Assembly: GCA_963580455.1 (NCBI GenBank)
Contig: OY756972.1
Coordinates: 20,723,001 to 20,787,000, forward strand
DNA from: Euonymus europaeus
Taxonomy: Eukaryota > Streptophyta > Magnoliopsida > Celastrales > Celastraceae
Direction: 5' to 3'
Length of the DNA stretch: 64,000 bases
Within the stretch, counting starts at the first letter, position 1, and each line of letters opens with the position of its first letter. The notes beneath the pieces were generated by a model. The model had not been told where the DNA came from. It made no database searches and saw nothing but the letters and a program-made list of their open reading frames with translations. Shown here piece after piece: positions 22,230-33,564 of this stretch. The translations under genes and the position numbers were made by a program.

Positions 22230-22585
22230 TTGTATTTTGATTTTTTTTTTTGAAACAAAAGGAAGGGGAATACCCAAAAACTACCTAGTTAACATTATAG
22301 CTCAGCTGCCTAGGCCAAGCCACCCCAGCGACATCTGCAAACAGAAAGGGTAACAGAGCTCTAGGAGGATCTTCAACAATATGGGCACCTCGACCTATTT
22401 TAACCCCTTCATTAGCCAGAAAATCCGCAGCTTGGTTCTTCTCTCGAAACACATGAAGCACTTGAACTACCCAATCACGCCCCAACAACCTCCTACAAAC
22501 GCTCAAACGATTAGAAATAGGTAAGAAAGGAGTGGTACCATTGTTCAACCAATTAGCCACTAAACTAGAACATTGTATTTTGATT
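22230..22585 (-). mobile_element. 5'-truncated LINE tail with 13-bp target-site duplication
   Basis: On the minus strand, reading down from 22572, an open frame encodes the end of an RNase H-like (RVT_3) domain of a plant LINE. The block VLHVFREKNQAADFLANEG is diagnostic, and the stop is at 22285. A short 3' UTR and a poly(A) tail follow, seen as a T-run ending at 22250 on the plus strand. The insertion is bracketed by a perfect 13-bp direct repeat, TTGTATTTTGATT, at 22230-22242 and 22573-22585. Truncation at the 5' end and the A-tail are hallmarks of target-primed reverse transcription. The copy lacks endonuclease and reverse transcriptase, so it is inert. Confidence 0.88.
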
Positions 22586-23253
22586 AGATGAAACAATAAT
22601 AGTCATATGTGCCACATAAATGAATAAAATATGTTTATCAAAATGGAACAAATAAATGAAGAAAATATGTCCGAATTATCAAAATGAAACAAATCTAAAT
22701 CTTGAGTTATGACAGAACATTTAGTGACCAAAATAGAAAGGGTTAGATCTTTAGTAACCAAAAATCTATACTTCACCAACAAGTGAACATATTGCTTGGC
22801 AGCCTCTCATTGAGCTCTAAGAATACAATCCTGCCCAACAAGAGTTGGGCTTTGAGTTGAGACTTAGCCATGGTGGGTCAAGGTAGCAACGCTTCTTCTT
22901 TTTACCAGGAATGATAACTAAATTGACCAATTTATTATTCATCTTTCTAGCTTGATCAAGGGCTACAATAAAACTGTATTAAACCATTTCTGCTAAAACT
23001 TTGACAACAAAGAATTTTTACATCATTGTCTCCAATCAAAGTCCCCACTAGGTTGTCTTAAAATCTGAATATGCATTGTCTGTAACTCTTAACAAGTTAA
23101 CTTCTTCTGCTAAAACTTAGAAGAACAGTTAGCCTCTGAGAACCCTATACAAGAACTGGAGAACAATTTTTTTTCTAAATGTGTTCAACTTGCAGTCAAC
23201 TTCAAATCGCTGTCAGCAGAAGGAAAAAAAATCGCTTTTGTTTCCTGAAGACC
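22586..23253. other. Spacer and 3' flank of the bHLH74-like gene
   Basis: No gene recognised. The upper part probably includes the 3' UTR of the minus-strand bHLH gene that ends at 23254. Confidence 0.35.
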
Positions 23254-25396
23254 TCAGAGCTCTGATTTCAACCGTCCTGCAGAAATGATAGAATCTTGAG
23301 GTTAGAGAACGAGAGGAAAACATTTAGCCAAAGCTCTTAAGACCTGTTGATTACCGTTTGGTCCCAAATTGCCAATACCAGAACTTGAGTCATATCCCAT
23401 GTGAAAGAAATTACGGAGATCATTGTCCATACCAGTCTGAACATTAAAGAATTGGTTGTATGAGTATTTCAGCAAGAATTTGAAAAAAAAACTAGGGATG
23501 GGGATGTTTTACTCACAGGAGGCAAGGAGGCAAATTGAGGATTTGTACTCGAGATTGGAGGTGCGGTTACTTGCAGAAGCCCGTGTTGGTAAAGATGAGT
23601 AGAGCTCATCCCGGGACCAAAGCCTACAAGAGAAGTATTGCCTCCTTGTACTTGAAGAATCTAGGGAAGAACAACCAAAAATTAATTATCACTAACCGGA
23701 ATGCAGAAATACACAAGTTCTTACTTTTCATTCTACTTTTAGGACAGTGGATTTTGACTTACATCTTTGGATAGAATGCTCTCTATATCAATGTTGAGTT
23801 CTGAATTGACGGTGGCAAGTTTCATCGACAGAAACTGCAATACAAAAGCAAGTACAACTTCGCCATAAGAGCAATATAACGTAAATGCATTCCACACATA
23901 AACACACTGGGGATAGTCTATAAGAAAAGTAAATTAAGCAATTGACAAAATGTTCCCGTCTCTTGATTAAATGAAAAGTTGGTCATAAGTATATACTAGA
24001 TTTTAATTTTGAACCAAAGAAATACAACACTATTTTCAGAAAAAATGTTATGCTATCTTATCCCATTCTCCATATACAACACAAATACATCAAATAGCAT
24101 ACCTCGACTTGCTGCTGCAGTGATTGCACATAGTTGATAATCTCATCAAGCATTACTGCCTTCCCAGTAATCTGATTCAGTAACCTTAAACTAATCAGCA
24201 ACCTGATATATAAATGTATGTATGTATGCATGTTGAAGAAGAAGCTTGGTTATATCTAACTACCTTATTGCAACCTGGAACAAGTTCTTGAAGCAATCTC
24301 ATCCGCTCACTTATCTTTTCTCTTCTCACCTGCACACAAATTGTCTCTCACGCTTCAATACAGATATTTCATAAAAAAAATGTACTGAAATCTGATACCA
24401 TGAGATAGGCAGGTACCCTTTCAGCAAGACTATGACTGTTTGTAGCCTGACCCCTTCTGGCTCTAACATGAATGTAATTGTCTTTAGGAGCTTCTCCACT
24501 AGAGTTTTCTTTAGCTTGTTTACCATGTGAATTTGCGGCTGTCTGCCTTTCAAACTTTGGTTTCTTTTCATCCTGCTCCTTCTGAACATCAGAGCTCCCC
24601 GCAGAGGAAGCTTTTTGTTGCTCTCCTTCAGTATTCTGCTGGAAATCACAATACAAACACCTCAGTGCGAAATTGCAAATTCAAATAGATGTGAATTCTT
24701 ATTAGCTTACAGCCCCACAAATTCTTTCAACTTCATAATCAGATCATTTAAACAAAGTGAATGTACGTTCAGTGAGAGACATAACTACAACACAAGTGTC
24801 AATATTCAAATTACCTTAATTGGATCAAATGGAACAGTCAACTCAGGGGCTCGTTTTCTCCTCCTTCCAATGGGTGAAGCTTCAAGAGCTCCATCTGACA
24901 TTTGGCAGTCCTCCTGAGACGGTTCACCAATTGTCAAAGTCCCTTCATCCCTGACCTGGTGTTGTGCAGCATAATTTGGAGGGCACTCGGTGGTAGTAAT
25001 CTGGCTACAGTCCGGTAACGCAAAGGAACTAACCATATCTGAAAAACTTCCACCGCCAAAGGATGAAAGCTTTGGCACCAGCTCACTATAACTCGAATCA
25101 GGTGCATAATGAACAAAGTGCGAAGGACCAGTAATTCCCTGATTTCCCATTACAACCGGATAATTCGAATTTGCAAATGCACCATGTGAAACAATCGATG
25201 CGCCTCCAAAATTCTCATGCTGACTCAGTGGAACAATTGGATCCCAACTAGAACAATAGAAAGGGTCTACTTCTTTTGAAGGTTTATACATAGACATTGA
25301 GCTAATTGGGTTTGTACTTATCCCTGAAGAGGGACAGTTCAGCGCACTCTCTCCTCTACATTGGAACCCCATATCAACATTATCCCCACCACTCAT
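23254..25396 (-). CDS. bHLH transcription factor, bHLH74-like
   Basis: Eight coding exons on the minus strand, in transcript order: 25396-24815, 24638-24417, 24329-24264, 24171-24103, 23834-23763, 23660-23517, 23436-23355, 23276-23254. Together they encode 419 residues. The bHLH domain spans about residues 255-320. The sequence [55 protein letters not shown] and [10 protein letters not shown] is the signature of the plant subgroup containing bHLH74, bHLH49, bHLH77 and CIB1. The His-Glu-Arg pattern of the basic region predicts G-box binding in the nucleus. The N-terminus carries [10 protein letters not shown] just before the domain. The last, 23-nt exon restores the conserved ending PNGRLKSEL, which matches bHLH74 and supports the model. 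Exon 2 has a tandem CAGCAG acceptor. A further upstream leader intron is likely. bHLH74 is the closest relative I recall. Confidence 0.92.
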
Positions 25397-28300
25397 GTTC
25401 TAGATTTTAAAGCCAACTAGTCAAAATCTACACAACCCAACTCTATATAGAATGTAGTTTGAAACCTCAACAGGTGATCAAGATCAGGACTACAAGTAGA
25501 TATTTAACTGAAAAAATATGTATAGAAGCTTAGTAAAAGTGGGTTTGACCAAAATTAGCTGGTGATGCCTTGCAGGACTAAACAAGGAACAAGAAACCTT
25601 GGCAGCCTTATAAAACTCAGTGGCAGTAAAAGTAAAAGAGACCTCTCATTGCAGCATCCAACACTGAAAGAGAAAGGCGAAATCCAGATTATAAGGCACA
25701 GAATCTAAACAAGAGAAGCTAATAAACAATTCTTCGAAAACCCTAGGATCAAGTCTGCTATAATGCAATGAAGAAAATGAAAATGCTTCTAACAGAAAAG
25801 AAAGTGAACCTTTCAAAGCATAAAGTAGGCATAGACAAACACCGGCATTAGCTAAGTAACAGCTCACCAATCTAATCAAAAGAAAGCAGATTCCCCTTTT
25901 TCGCTTTTGCTTGGACAATGAACTAAGATTTTCTCAATTACAAAAACCATTGGAAATTCAACTAAAAAACCAACCAAAAAGGATGATCCCAAGATTCAAG
26001 GATGAATGTTGTATGGAAATTGGTGGCTAGAGAAGTCCAATTGAGGAATTGCCCAGTTGTTCAAGTTTTGAATCAAGAACCAACAAACCCCAAGAATCTA
26101 GAAAGGGGAAGTCGCAGATACCCTTTTAAGATATTCTCTGATGGGTTACCCTAAAAATATCCAATTCAACTAGAATTAACCAAAGAACTGAAGTAGAACA
26201 GATTACAAACACAGTGCCCTAAATTGGTTTTATGTACCTCCCAGAGCATCAAATGCTTTAAATTCACCAGTTGTGTACTTGCACAAACAGCAAAAAGAGC
26301 ATCAAATTGGGAGTTTTATAGATCACAGACAATATAGAGACCTATAAACCCAAGAAAGATAACCCACACAGAGTAAATAAAGAGAGAGAAAGGGAGAGCC
26401 TTTGCTTACCTGCCCAAGCTAGCAGGTGACATGTATGATTTTAAGACATACTAACTATTGCCAACTGCCATTTGTTCCTGAATTATTACAGAACCTAATC
26501 TCTTTTTCCTTCCGCACTTTACTCCTTGTAATTTTTATCTTCTTTTTTGGTCTTACAAATATTATATTCTTCAAGATTTGATTTTTTAATTGCCTCTCTC
26601 GGTGAAGATGGGAGAGGTTCTTCTCTTCAAGCCCAAGCTTGCCTGCCCTGCTTCTTTCACGTAATACTTTCTTTTTTCACTGACACATTTGCCAACTATT
26701 CTATACAGACCTCTCTCTGCTGTTATACACTCATCTTCTCTCATTGCCAACTAACCCAACCCCAATTCATTTCTTTTGAGAAACCAATCATTATGCAGCT
26801 AAGCTCCATCACACTCCATGAGCACCATCTCCAAAAACACTTTGACGCACATGGCCCCACTAAATCTCCCTTCCACGCCATTCAATCTGAAGGGCAATAT
26901 GGGCCATGCAAAAAAAATTATTTTTTCTTATTGGTCCACGTGGATGGACATGAGGCTGGAACTATCAGAGTATGAATGCTCATCCCTGCAGAAATCTTTT
27001 TTCATTTTGTTTTACTTTGGCTAACATCAAGGAATAATGGAATCTTATCATCCAAATTACCCTTTTGTCCCTGTACGGTTTACAGCTGTATCTTTGATGC
27101 CCCTCTTAATCAAAGACTTTAACTGCTAATCTATCTTGGTCAACAGCAATTCTGGTTGTGATCTCGCTGGAAATGACAATTATTGCGGAATTAACGGCTA
27201 ATTTGCTCCGAGAAAATAAAAATTTATAATCCAGTGTGAAATACTGAACTGTATACAGTACACACTAGTATGTAGGTTGAGGGTCCCGCCCTGGGATACT
27301 GCATGGTCAAAAGCAGTATAGATATGATGATTGAGATGGTATACCTAACTTATCAATGTGGGTACTCACACCATATCATTCTTCCGGGTGTGATTCCAAT
27401 CCAATGTGGGGGCTACTAGTGAGGGGAATGGCGATCATCTCTTCATTTTCCACTACAAATCTTGAGAAATTGAATTGGTTTGTTTTTTTTCCTCCTGCTT
27501 GACAGCTGGGTTGGGATTGATTGAAAGTAGGGATGATAAAATTCTCTCTATTTCAAAATTTAAGTTGAAACCCAAAGTTTTTGGTAGATTTAGGTGATTA
27601 AATTTTAATACGGATTGAATTATTGTTCGATTTATCTATTTGAATTTAAATTTTTATTAGTATAGTCAATTAAATATCTACAAAATTCTAATTTAATTTG
27701 AATTTAGACATGTAAGTATTTTTAGTTGTGAGCATGAATTATTGTTTGGGAGAGTTTTGAGTGGAGAGAGGGGTTCACCGGAATTCACAAACCCTATCAA
27801 ACACCTCACATTTTTATTACCAAGTAATGGTTCGTGACGAATCTCTCCAAATATGACCTCTTTGAACCAATGACGGATCTATGCTTGGCAATAGGGTCCT
27901 CAAGTACCCACACTTTATTTATTTATTTATTTTAGAGAAATGATGAATATAAATAATTATATTTTAGTTTAAGAGTCAAGCACTCAAGCGGAGACTACCA
28001 TAAAATTTAAAATTGAACTCATTCTATATGCTTTTAGTCCTAAAATTCTAATTCACAAGTCTAATGTCCTAACAGAAAATTAGAAATGCCACCACCGAAG
28101 CTTATTAACCTTTCGTCCTTCTCGTATAAACTTTTCTTTTCACCACGAACTAAATCCTCTCAATATCTTTTCTGAATTCGCCACCCCTCTGAAACCCCTC
28201 TGAACTAGCTGCCAAGCAGCGCATAAAAGTGAGGTGAGGCTCTTGAACCATTTTGAGCTCACTTGGTTCAAGACTTGATCAATGATTCAAGCTCAATAAT

Positions 28301-29148
28301 TCATGGTGTCTTCAATAGGACACCCAACATGAAATTAAAATATGATCGAAGACCCACCAACTATGAACTTATTAAGATCCGGAGTGACTGGTTGCATGTG
28401 TTCACATCACTTGACTATATATATATATATATACATATCACCAAGAACATTCTTCCCCTAACGAAAAGCAACCCAGAGTCACGCGTGGACCTTTCGGTAG
28501 GACCAGGTCTCCATAGATATTGTTAGTTTGTGGTCCTTCTCTAATTAGCAATCATGGAATAAAAGAGGTTTTCTTTGCTTCTTAATATATGACTTGGTCT
28601 CTGCTTTAATTACTTAACTTCACAGCCCATCAAGATTTACACTTTTGAAGAAGCTTTTTTGCTTCCTCTTCTTTAGCAAAAGTTACCACAACCCAACATG
28701 GTTAATGCAATATACTAATGGGTATTTGGAAGTTGTTAAGAACACTACAACTCATCAAAGATTAAAAAACCTGCAAGAGTTCATGATTAGTAAACATAAT
28801 CCTTAGAGAAATGCAAAGAATCAAAGCAAAGCCCATGTTGTCCAATGAGGCTAACAGAAGAAGCATGCGCAGAAGAGAAGTAATCATAAGTCCAGTCACT
28901 GTAAAAGTAAAGTCCAAAGGTTTCTGCTAAGGGAACTGAAAGGGAATGATTGCACTATAGATGTTCGATGAAATTCCTCATCGAACCCATGACGGCTTTC
29001 TGAAACAATCATTCTAAGCCATTGATGTTTCCGCTTAAAGAAGTATTGTCAAGAATCTATGGAGTAACACATATTCAGATATGGATTGGGTAATAAACAC
29101 AGTACTAATCGTCCAGGCACCAACATATCCAGGCCGCATATTCCCCAT
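25397..29148. other. bHLH74 leader and promoter region, then spacer
   Basis: On the minus strand the leader of the bHLH gene probably extends to about 26,400. A good donor (GCAG followed by GTAAGC) lies near 26,403-26,410 and would end a non-coding first exon. The 90-codon minus frame at 25646-25918 lies in this leader or its intron; no conserved uORF family was recognised. From 26,500 to 29,148 no gene is recognised. A dispersed-repeat copy is at about 27,530-27,720 and a TA microsatellite at about 28,416-28,432. Confidence 0.4.
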
Positions 29149-29380
29149 TAATGAGAAACAAGCACAAGCTTCACCAGATTAAAGAACTGTCACTTCATAA
29201 AGCTCAAATCCATATGTTACATGGCCCATGCATATTTGAAATATAGCCGTTGTCTTAACGGTCATATCTGTCTCCCATAAAGTTTGTATTCTAGCCGTTG
29301 TAGCTGCTGTTGATGTGATATATATGTAGGATGTAATTCATTTGTGTTTTAATGAAAATCATTTTCTAACAAATTCTTTA
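29149..29380 (+). repeat. 5' LTR of the copia element
   Basis: 232 bp, from TAATGAGAAACAAG to AACAAATTCTTTA. Its sequence recurs at 33531-33877 without visible substitutions. It contains AAATATAGCCG and TAGCCGTTGTAGC motifs and a TGATATATATG stretch that could serve as a TATA element, about 65 bp before the LTR end. Confidence 0.95.
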
Positions 29381-29391
29381 TGGTATCAGAG
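29381..29391 (+). other. Primer-binding site
   Basis: TGGTATCAGAG directly after the 5' LTR. It is complementary to the 3' end of the initiator methionine tRNA, the usual primer of plant copia elements. The following bases (GGCC) depart from the longer consensus TGGTATCAGAGC. Confidence 0.93.
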
Positions 29392-29424
29392 GGCCAGCAT
29401 TCAAACGAGTCAAACTCCTCCTCT

Positions 29425-32400
29425 ATGTCTTCTTCTCAAACTGTCTCTGTTTCTGGGCTTTCTTCATCGTCTACTCTTTCTGTTCATGCTATTACTCCTA
29501 TTCCTCTTAAACTCACATCTTCAAATTTTACCTCTTGGCGGTTACAACTACTCTCGCTTTTGCGAGCTTATAATCTTACTGGTTATATTGAAGGCACTCA
29601 TACGTGCCCTCCATTGCCTTCTTCTGGCAGTTCTGACGATGCTGCCACCAAGGCTCACTTGCATTGGCAAAGCCAAGATCAATTTATTCTTCATGCCATT
29701 GTGGCCTCTATTGACGGTACCATTCTTCCTATGGTTGGGGATGTTGCTACCAGTTCAGCTGCTTGGACTCAAGTCCACAAGTTATTTGCTAATACATCTC
29801 GCTCTAGAGTTATTCAATTGAAATCTCAGTTGTCACGCTGCCAAAAAGGTTCTCAGAGCATGGCCGAATATATGCAAACTGTGAAATCCTTGGCTGATGA
29901 ATTAGCTTTAATTGATAAGCCTATTCATAGTGATGATCTTACATTGTATATTCTTGATGGTCTTACTGAAGAATATGCTGGTATTGTGGGTTCTATTCGT
30001 ACCAGAGAAACTTCATTTGGTTTTGACGAGCTAAAAAATGTTTTAATTGCTCAAGAAAATTTTCTGGCTCGTCTCACTACCGCTCAAACTAGCAATTTGG
30101 TTACTGCCAATTTTCATCAGCGCCAGACTAGCAACCCCGACTACTCCTCGTCCGGCAACAACAATCGATCTTCCTGGAATACTCAACGCTCCAACTGGAA
30201 CAACAATAATCGCTCATCTTCCAATTCACCTGGCGGACGGGGTCGTGGTCCTCGGATTGTTTGCCAACTCTGTGAGAAACCTGGCCATCCTGCCAATAAA
30301 TGCAGGAAGTTAAAATTGTATGCACAAAATGCTCCACCGCAAGCTCATTATGCTCCACCGCAAGCTCATTATGCTACACATCCTCCTCACAATACTGTAT
30401 CCACTTCATCCTCTCCCCAATGGTTACTTGATTCGGGTGCTAGTCATACCATGACTCCGGACATTCACAACTTACATCATGCTACAGAATATGATGGCAC
30501 TGACTCTGTTCGTGTTGGTGATGGCGCAGGTTTGAATATTTCACACACTGGCACTACTCAAATTCACACACGTTTACGACCTCTTACACAACATCATACT
30601 TTATGTGTTCCTTTAATTAATAAGCATTTGTTATCTCTCCATGAGCTCACTAAACAAAACAATGTTTTTATTGAGTTTTACCCTTTTCATTGTGTGATTA
30701 AGGATCAAGCATCGGGTCGTATTCTGGCACTGGGCCGCTGCACTGATGGTCTCTATCATCTCACTCCTGATCAAGTCTCTTGCAATGTCACCACCACTGC
30801 CACCTCAAGTTCTAAACTCCCTTCTGCAGTGTGGCACCAACGTTTGGGACATCCTTCATCTCAGCTTATGTCTACCATTTTAAAAAATTCTTCTCTTCCA
30901 TATACTACTGTTGATGCTTTATCCTCTTGTATGTCTTGCGATCTAAATAAAAGTCATCGGTTGCCTTTTGGTCACTCCTCAGTTACAAGTTCTCATTCCT
31001 TACAAATTATTTATAGTGATGTTTGGGGTCCTGCCCCCGTCACTTCTCTGGATGGTTATAATTACTATGTTGTTTTTGTTGATCATTTCACTAGGTATAC
31101 TTGGCTTTTTCCCATGTCTCATAAATCTGCCGTATATTCTATCTTTGTTCAATTTAAAGCCTTAGTAGAAAATCAGTTTCAAACTCGCATAAAAACTCTG
31201 TACACCGACAATGGTGGTGAGTTTCAAAAACTTCAGTCCTTTCTTCTTGCCGAAGGTATTAGCTGGTTCCAATCGCCTCCATATACCCCTCAACATGTAG
31301 CTTTAGCCGAAAGAAAACATCGTCATCTCACAGAGACAGCTCGTACTCTCTTACATTCTGCTCATCTTCCCTTTAGTTTTTGGTCTCATGCTTTTCAAAC
31401 CGCTGCCTATCTTGTCAATCGTATGCCTCTCACTCATTCATCTCCCATAACTCCTTATGAACTCTTATTCCTCCATCAACCACCAAATTATCATAAATTA
31501 CGTATTTTTGGTTGTGCATGTTTTCCATGGCTTCGTCCCTATTCGACCCACAAATTACAGCCTCGTTCTAAACCTTGCATTTTTGTAGGCTATTCTACAT
31601 CTCAAAGTTCCTACAAATGCTTTGATCCTACAACTCAGCGTCTCTATTTGTCTCGACATGTTCAATTTCGTGAACATGATTTTCCTTCCTATGTCTCTCC
31701 TTCTCCAACTATTCCTGTTACTCCTCCTCTCGCTCCTTCTTTATCACCTTCTCTTACGGTACTTCATTCATTGACACCAACTGTTGTCATTAATTCTAAT
31801 TTACCTACCAATTCTTCTTCCCCTATTTCACGGGTCATCGATTCCACTCATACTTCCCCACCTTCTACTGGTTCTTCTCCTCCCCCTTGTCCCCGCACTC
31901 ATTCAATGACCACTCGAGCTATGAATCAAATTTATAAACCTAAACACCTGCATATTGCCACTCTTCATCCTCTTCCTCCTCTTCATGAACCACAGACAAT
32001 CAAAACAGCTCTTTCAAATCCCAACTGGCGAGAGGCCATGCAAAAAGAAATGACTGCTCTTCATCAACATGGAACTTGGACTCTTGTTCCTCCTAGTCCT
32101 AGTATTAATCCCATTGGTTCTAAGTGGATCTTTCGTATCAAACAAAAACCAGATGGCACTGTCGATCGCTACAAAGCCCGCTTAGTTGCTCAAGGATTCT
32201 CTCAACGTCCGGGTGTTGACTATCACCATACCTTTAGTCCTGTGATAAAACCCGTGACCATTCGTGTTGTTCTTACTATTGCTGTCTCCCGTCATTGGCC
32301 CCTTTTTCACTTGGATGTCAATAATGCTTTTTTACATGGCTCCTTGCAGGAAACAGTTCACATGAAACAGCCCAAAGGTTTTGAGGACTCCCACCATCCT

Positions 32401-33564
32401 GATTTTGTGTGCTTGCTCAAGCGCTCCATTTACGGCCTAAAACAAGCGCCTAGGGCGTGGTATCAAGCTCTTAGTGCTTGTCTTTTAGTTCAAGGATTTC
32501 AACAATCCAGCGCTGATCCCTCTCTTTTTATTCTTACTGCCAATCATGATATCATGTATATTTTAGTTTATGTTGATGATCTTATTCTAACAAGCTCTAA
32601 TCCTACTCTTCTTCACAGAGTCACTACCGCTCTCGCTGCTCACTTTTCTCTCAAAGATCTCTGTGACTTGTCATACTTTCTTGGCATTGAAGTCTTGTCT
32701 CATCCAACCGGTCTCTTTTTATCTCAACAAAAATACATTCGCGATTTGTTACAACGCACGGACATGATTGATGCAAAAGCTGTCAACACACCGCTTCCTG
32801 CCCGCTTTTACACCAGTGTCAGTGATGGAACTCCTCTGTCTAACCCTACTCAATATCGCCAGGTCGTTGGTAGTCTCCAATATCTTAGTCTTACAAGACC
32901 GGATGTTAGCTTTGCTGTTAATCGTCTTGCCCAGTATATGCATACACCCACTGATGTGCACTGGTCATTAGTAAAGAGACTCCTCAGATATCTTAAAGGC
33001 AGTGTTGCTCATGGCATAAATATTGTTCGTTCTCCAAACTTATCTCTTCAAGCCTACTCCGATTCTGATTGGGCCGGTCATCCAGATGATCGTTCTTCCA
33101 CCTCCGCATATATCGTCTTTCTGGGTCTCACTCCTATTTCCTGGAAATCCCACAAACAGCGAGCAATTGCTCGGTCATCTACTGAAGCTGAATATAGATC
33201 ACTTGCTTCCACTGCTGCTGAGGTTGTTTGGGTTCGTAATTTACTGCATGAGCTTCGCTGTCCTGTTTCAACTCCGCCTATTATTCATTGTGACAATCAG
33301 GGTGCCACGCAGCTCAGCATTCATCCCATCCTTCATTCCCGAATGAAACATATAGCACTTGATTTACACTTTGTTCGTCATCTGGTTAATCGTGGTACGC
33401 TTCAAGTTCACAAGATTTCTACCACATATCAACTTGCTGATCTCCTTACAAAGTCTCTTCAACGTGCTCGGTTCATGCTTCTTCGATCCAAGATTGGTGT
33501 CACTTCAGGACCACCAATCTTGAGGGACGGTAATGAGAAACAAGCACAAGCTTCACCAGATTAA
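29425..33564 (+). CDS. Copia gag-pol polyprotein
   Basis: The frame is open from 29380 (an ATG overlapping the primer-binding site) to a stop at 33564 inside the 3' LTR. The more likely start is the Met at 29425, just before SSSQTVSVSG. Residues below are numbered from 29380 (1394 in total). A UBN2-type gag covers about 50-240. A CCHC zinc knuckle CQLCEKPGHPANKC starts at about 295. The aspartic protease motif WLLDSGASHT is at about 348. The GAG-pre-integrase block WHQRLGHPS is at about 485, and the integrase core has SDVWGP and TDNGGEF (near 609). Reverse transcriptase includes YKARLVAQGFSQ and the YVDDL catalytic site at about 1064. RNase H includes DSDWAG and SSTEAEY. No internal stop or frameshift was seen, so the protein may be functional. 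A 21-nt in-frame duplication (APPQAHY twice) follows the zinc knuckle. Confidence 0.95.
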   Translation: MSSSQTVSVSGLSSSSTLSVHAITPIPLKLTSSNFTSWRLQLLSLLRAYNLTGYIEGTHTCPPLPSSGSSDDAATKAHLHWQSQDQFILHAIVASIDGTILPMVGDVATSSAAWTQVHKLFANTSRSRVIQLKSQLSRCQKGSQSMAEYMQTVKSLADELALIDKPIHSDDLTLYILDGLTEEYAGIVGSIRTRETSFGFDELKNVLIAQENFLARLTTAQTSNLVTANFHQRQTSNPDYSSSGNNNRSSWNTQRSNWNNNNRSSSNSPGGRGRGPRIVCQLCEKPGHPANKCRKLKLYAQNAPPQAHYAPPQAHYATHPPHNTVSTSSSPQWLLDSGASHTMTPDIHNLHHATEYDGTDSVRVGDGAGLNISHTGTTQIHTRLRPLTQHHTLCVPLINKHLLSLHELTKQNNVFIEFYPFHCVIKDQASGRILALGRCTDGLYHLTPDQVSCNVTTTATSSSKLPSAVWHQRLGHPSSQLMSTILKNSSLPYTTVDALSSCMSCDLNKSHRLPFGHSSVTSSHSLQIIYSDVWGPAPVTSLDGYNYYVVFVDHFTRYTWLFPMSHKSAVYSIFVQFKALVENQFQTRIKTLYTDNGGEFQKLQSFLLAEGISWFQSPPYTPQHVALAERKHRHLTETARTLLHSAHLPFSFWSHAFQTAAYLVNRMPLTHSSPITPYELLFLHQPPNYHKLRIFGCACFPWLRPYSTHKLQPRSKPCIFVGYSTSQSSYKCFDPTTQRLYLSRHVQFREHDFPSYVSPSPTIPVTPPLAPSLSPSLTVLHSLTPTVVINSNLPTNSSSPISRVIDSTHTSPPSTGSSPPPCPRTHSMTTRAMNQIYKPKHLHIATLHPLPPLHEPQTIKTALSNPNWREAMQKEMTALHQHGTWTLVPPSPSINPIGSKWIFRIKQKPDGTVDRYKARLVAQGFSQRPGVDYHHTFSPVIKPVTIRVVLTIAVSRHWPLFHLDVNNAFLHGSLQETVHMKQPKGFEDSHHPDFVCLLKRSIYGLKQAPRAWYQALSACLLVQGFQQSSADPSLFILTANHDIMYILVYVDDLILTSSNPTLLHRVTTALAAHFSLKDLCDLSYFLGIEVLSHPTGLFLSQQKYIRDLLQRTDMIDAKAVNTPLPARFYTSVSDGTPLSNPTQYRQVVGSLQYLSLTRPDVSFAVNRLAQYMHTPTDVHWSLVKRLLRYLKGSVAHGINIVRSPNLSLQAYSDSDWAGHPDDRSSTSAYIVFLGLTPISWKSHKQRAIARSSTEAEYRSLASTAAEVVWVRNLLHELRCPVSTPPIIHCDNQGATQLSIHPILHSRMKHIALDLHFVRHLVNRGTLQVHKISTTYQLADLLTKSLQRARFMLLRSKIGVTSGPPILRDGNEKQAQASPD
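33520..33530 (+). other. Polypurine tract of the copia element
   Basis: TTGAGGGACGG lies immediately before the 3' LTR, where the plus-strand primer is expected. It is purine-rich with two pyrimidine interruptions (a T and a C). Confidence 0.75.

Noticed and set aside
28263..28526. 87-codon ORF before the copia element
   Set aside because: Runs through a TA microsatellite (repeated Tyr-Ile) and shows no domain.
29342..29821. A 159-codon ORF at the start of the copia element
   Set aside because: Overlaps the gag frame in another phase and is Leu-rich; a shadow of the polyprotein.
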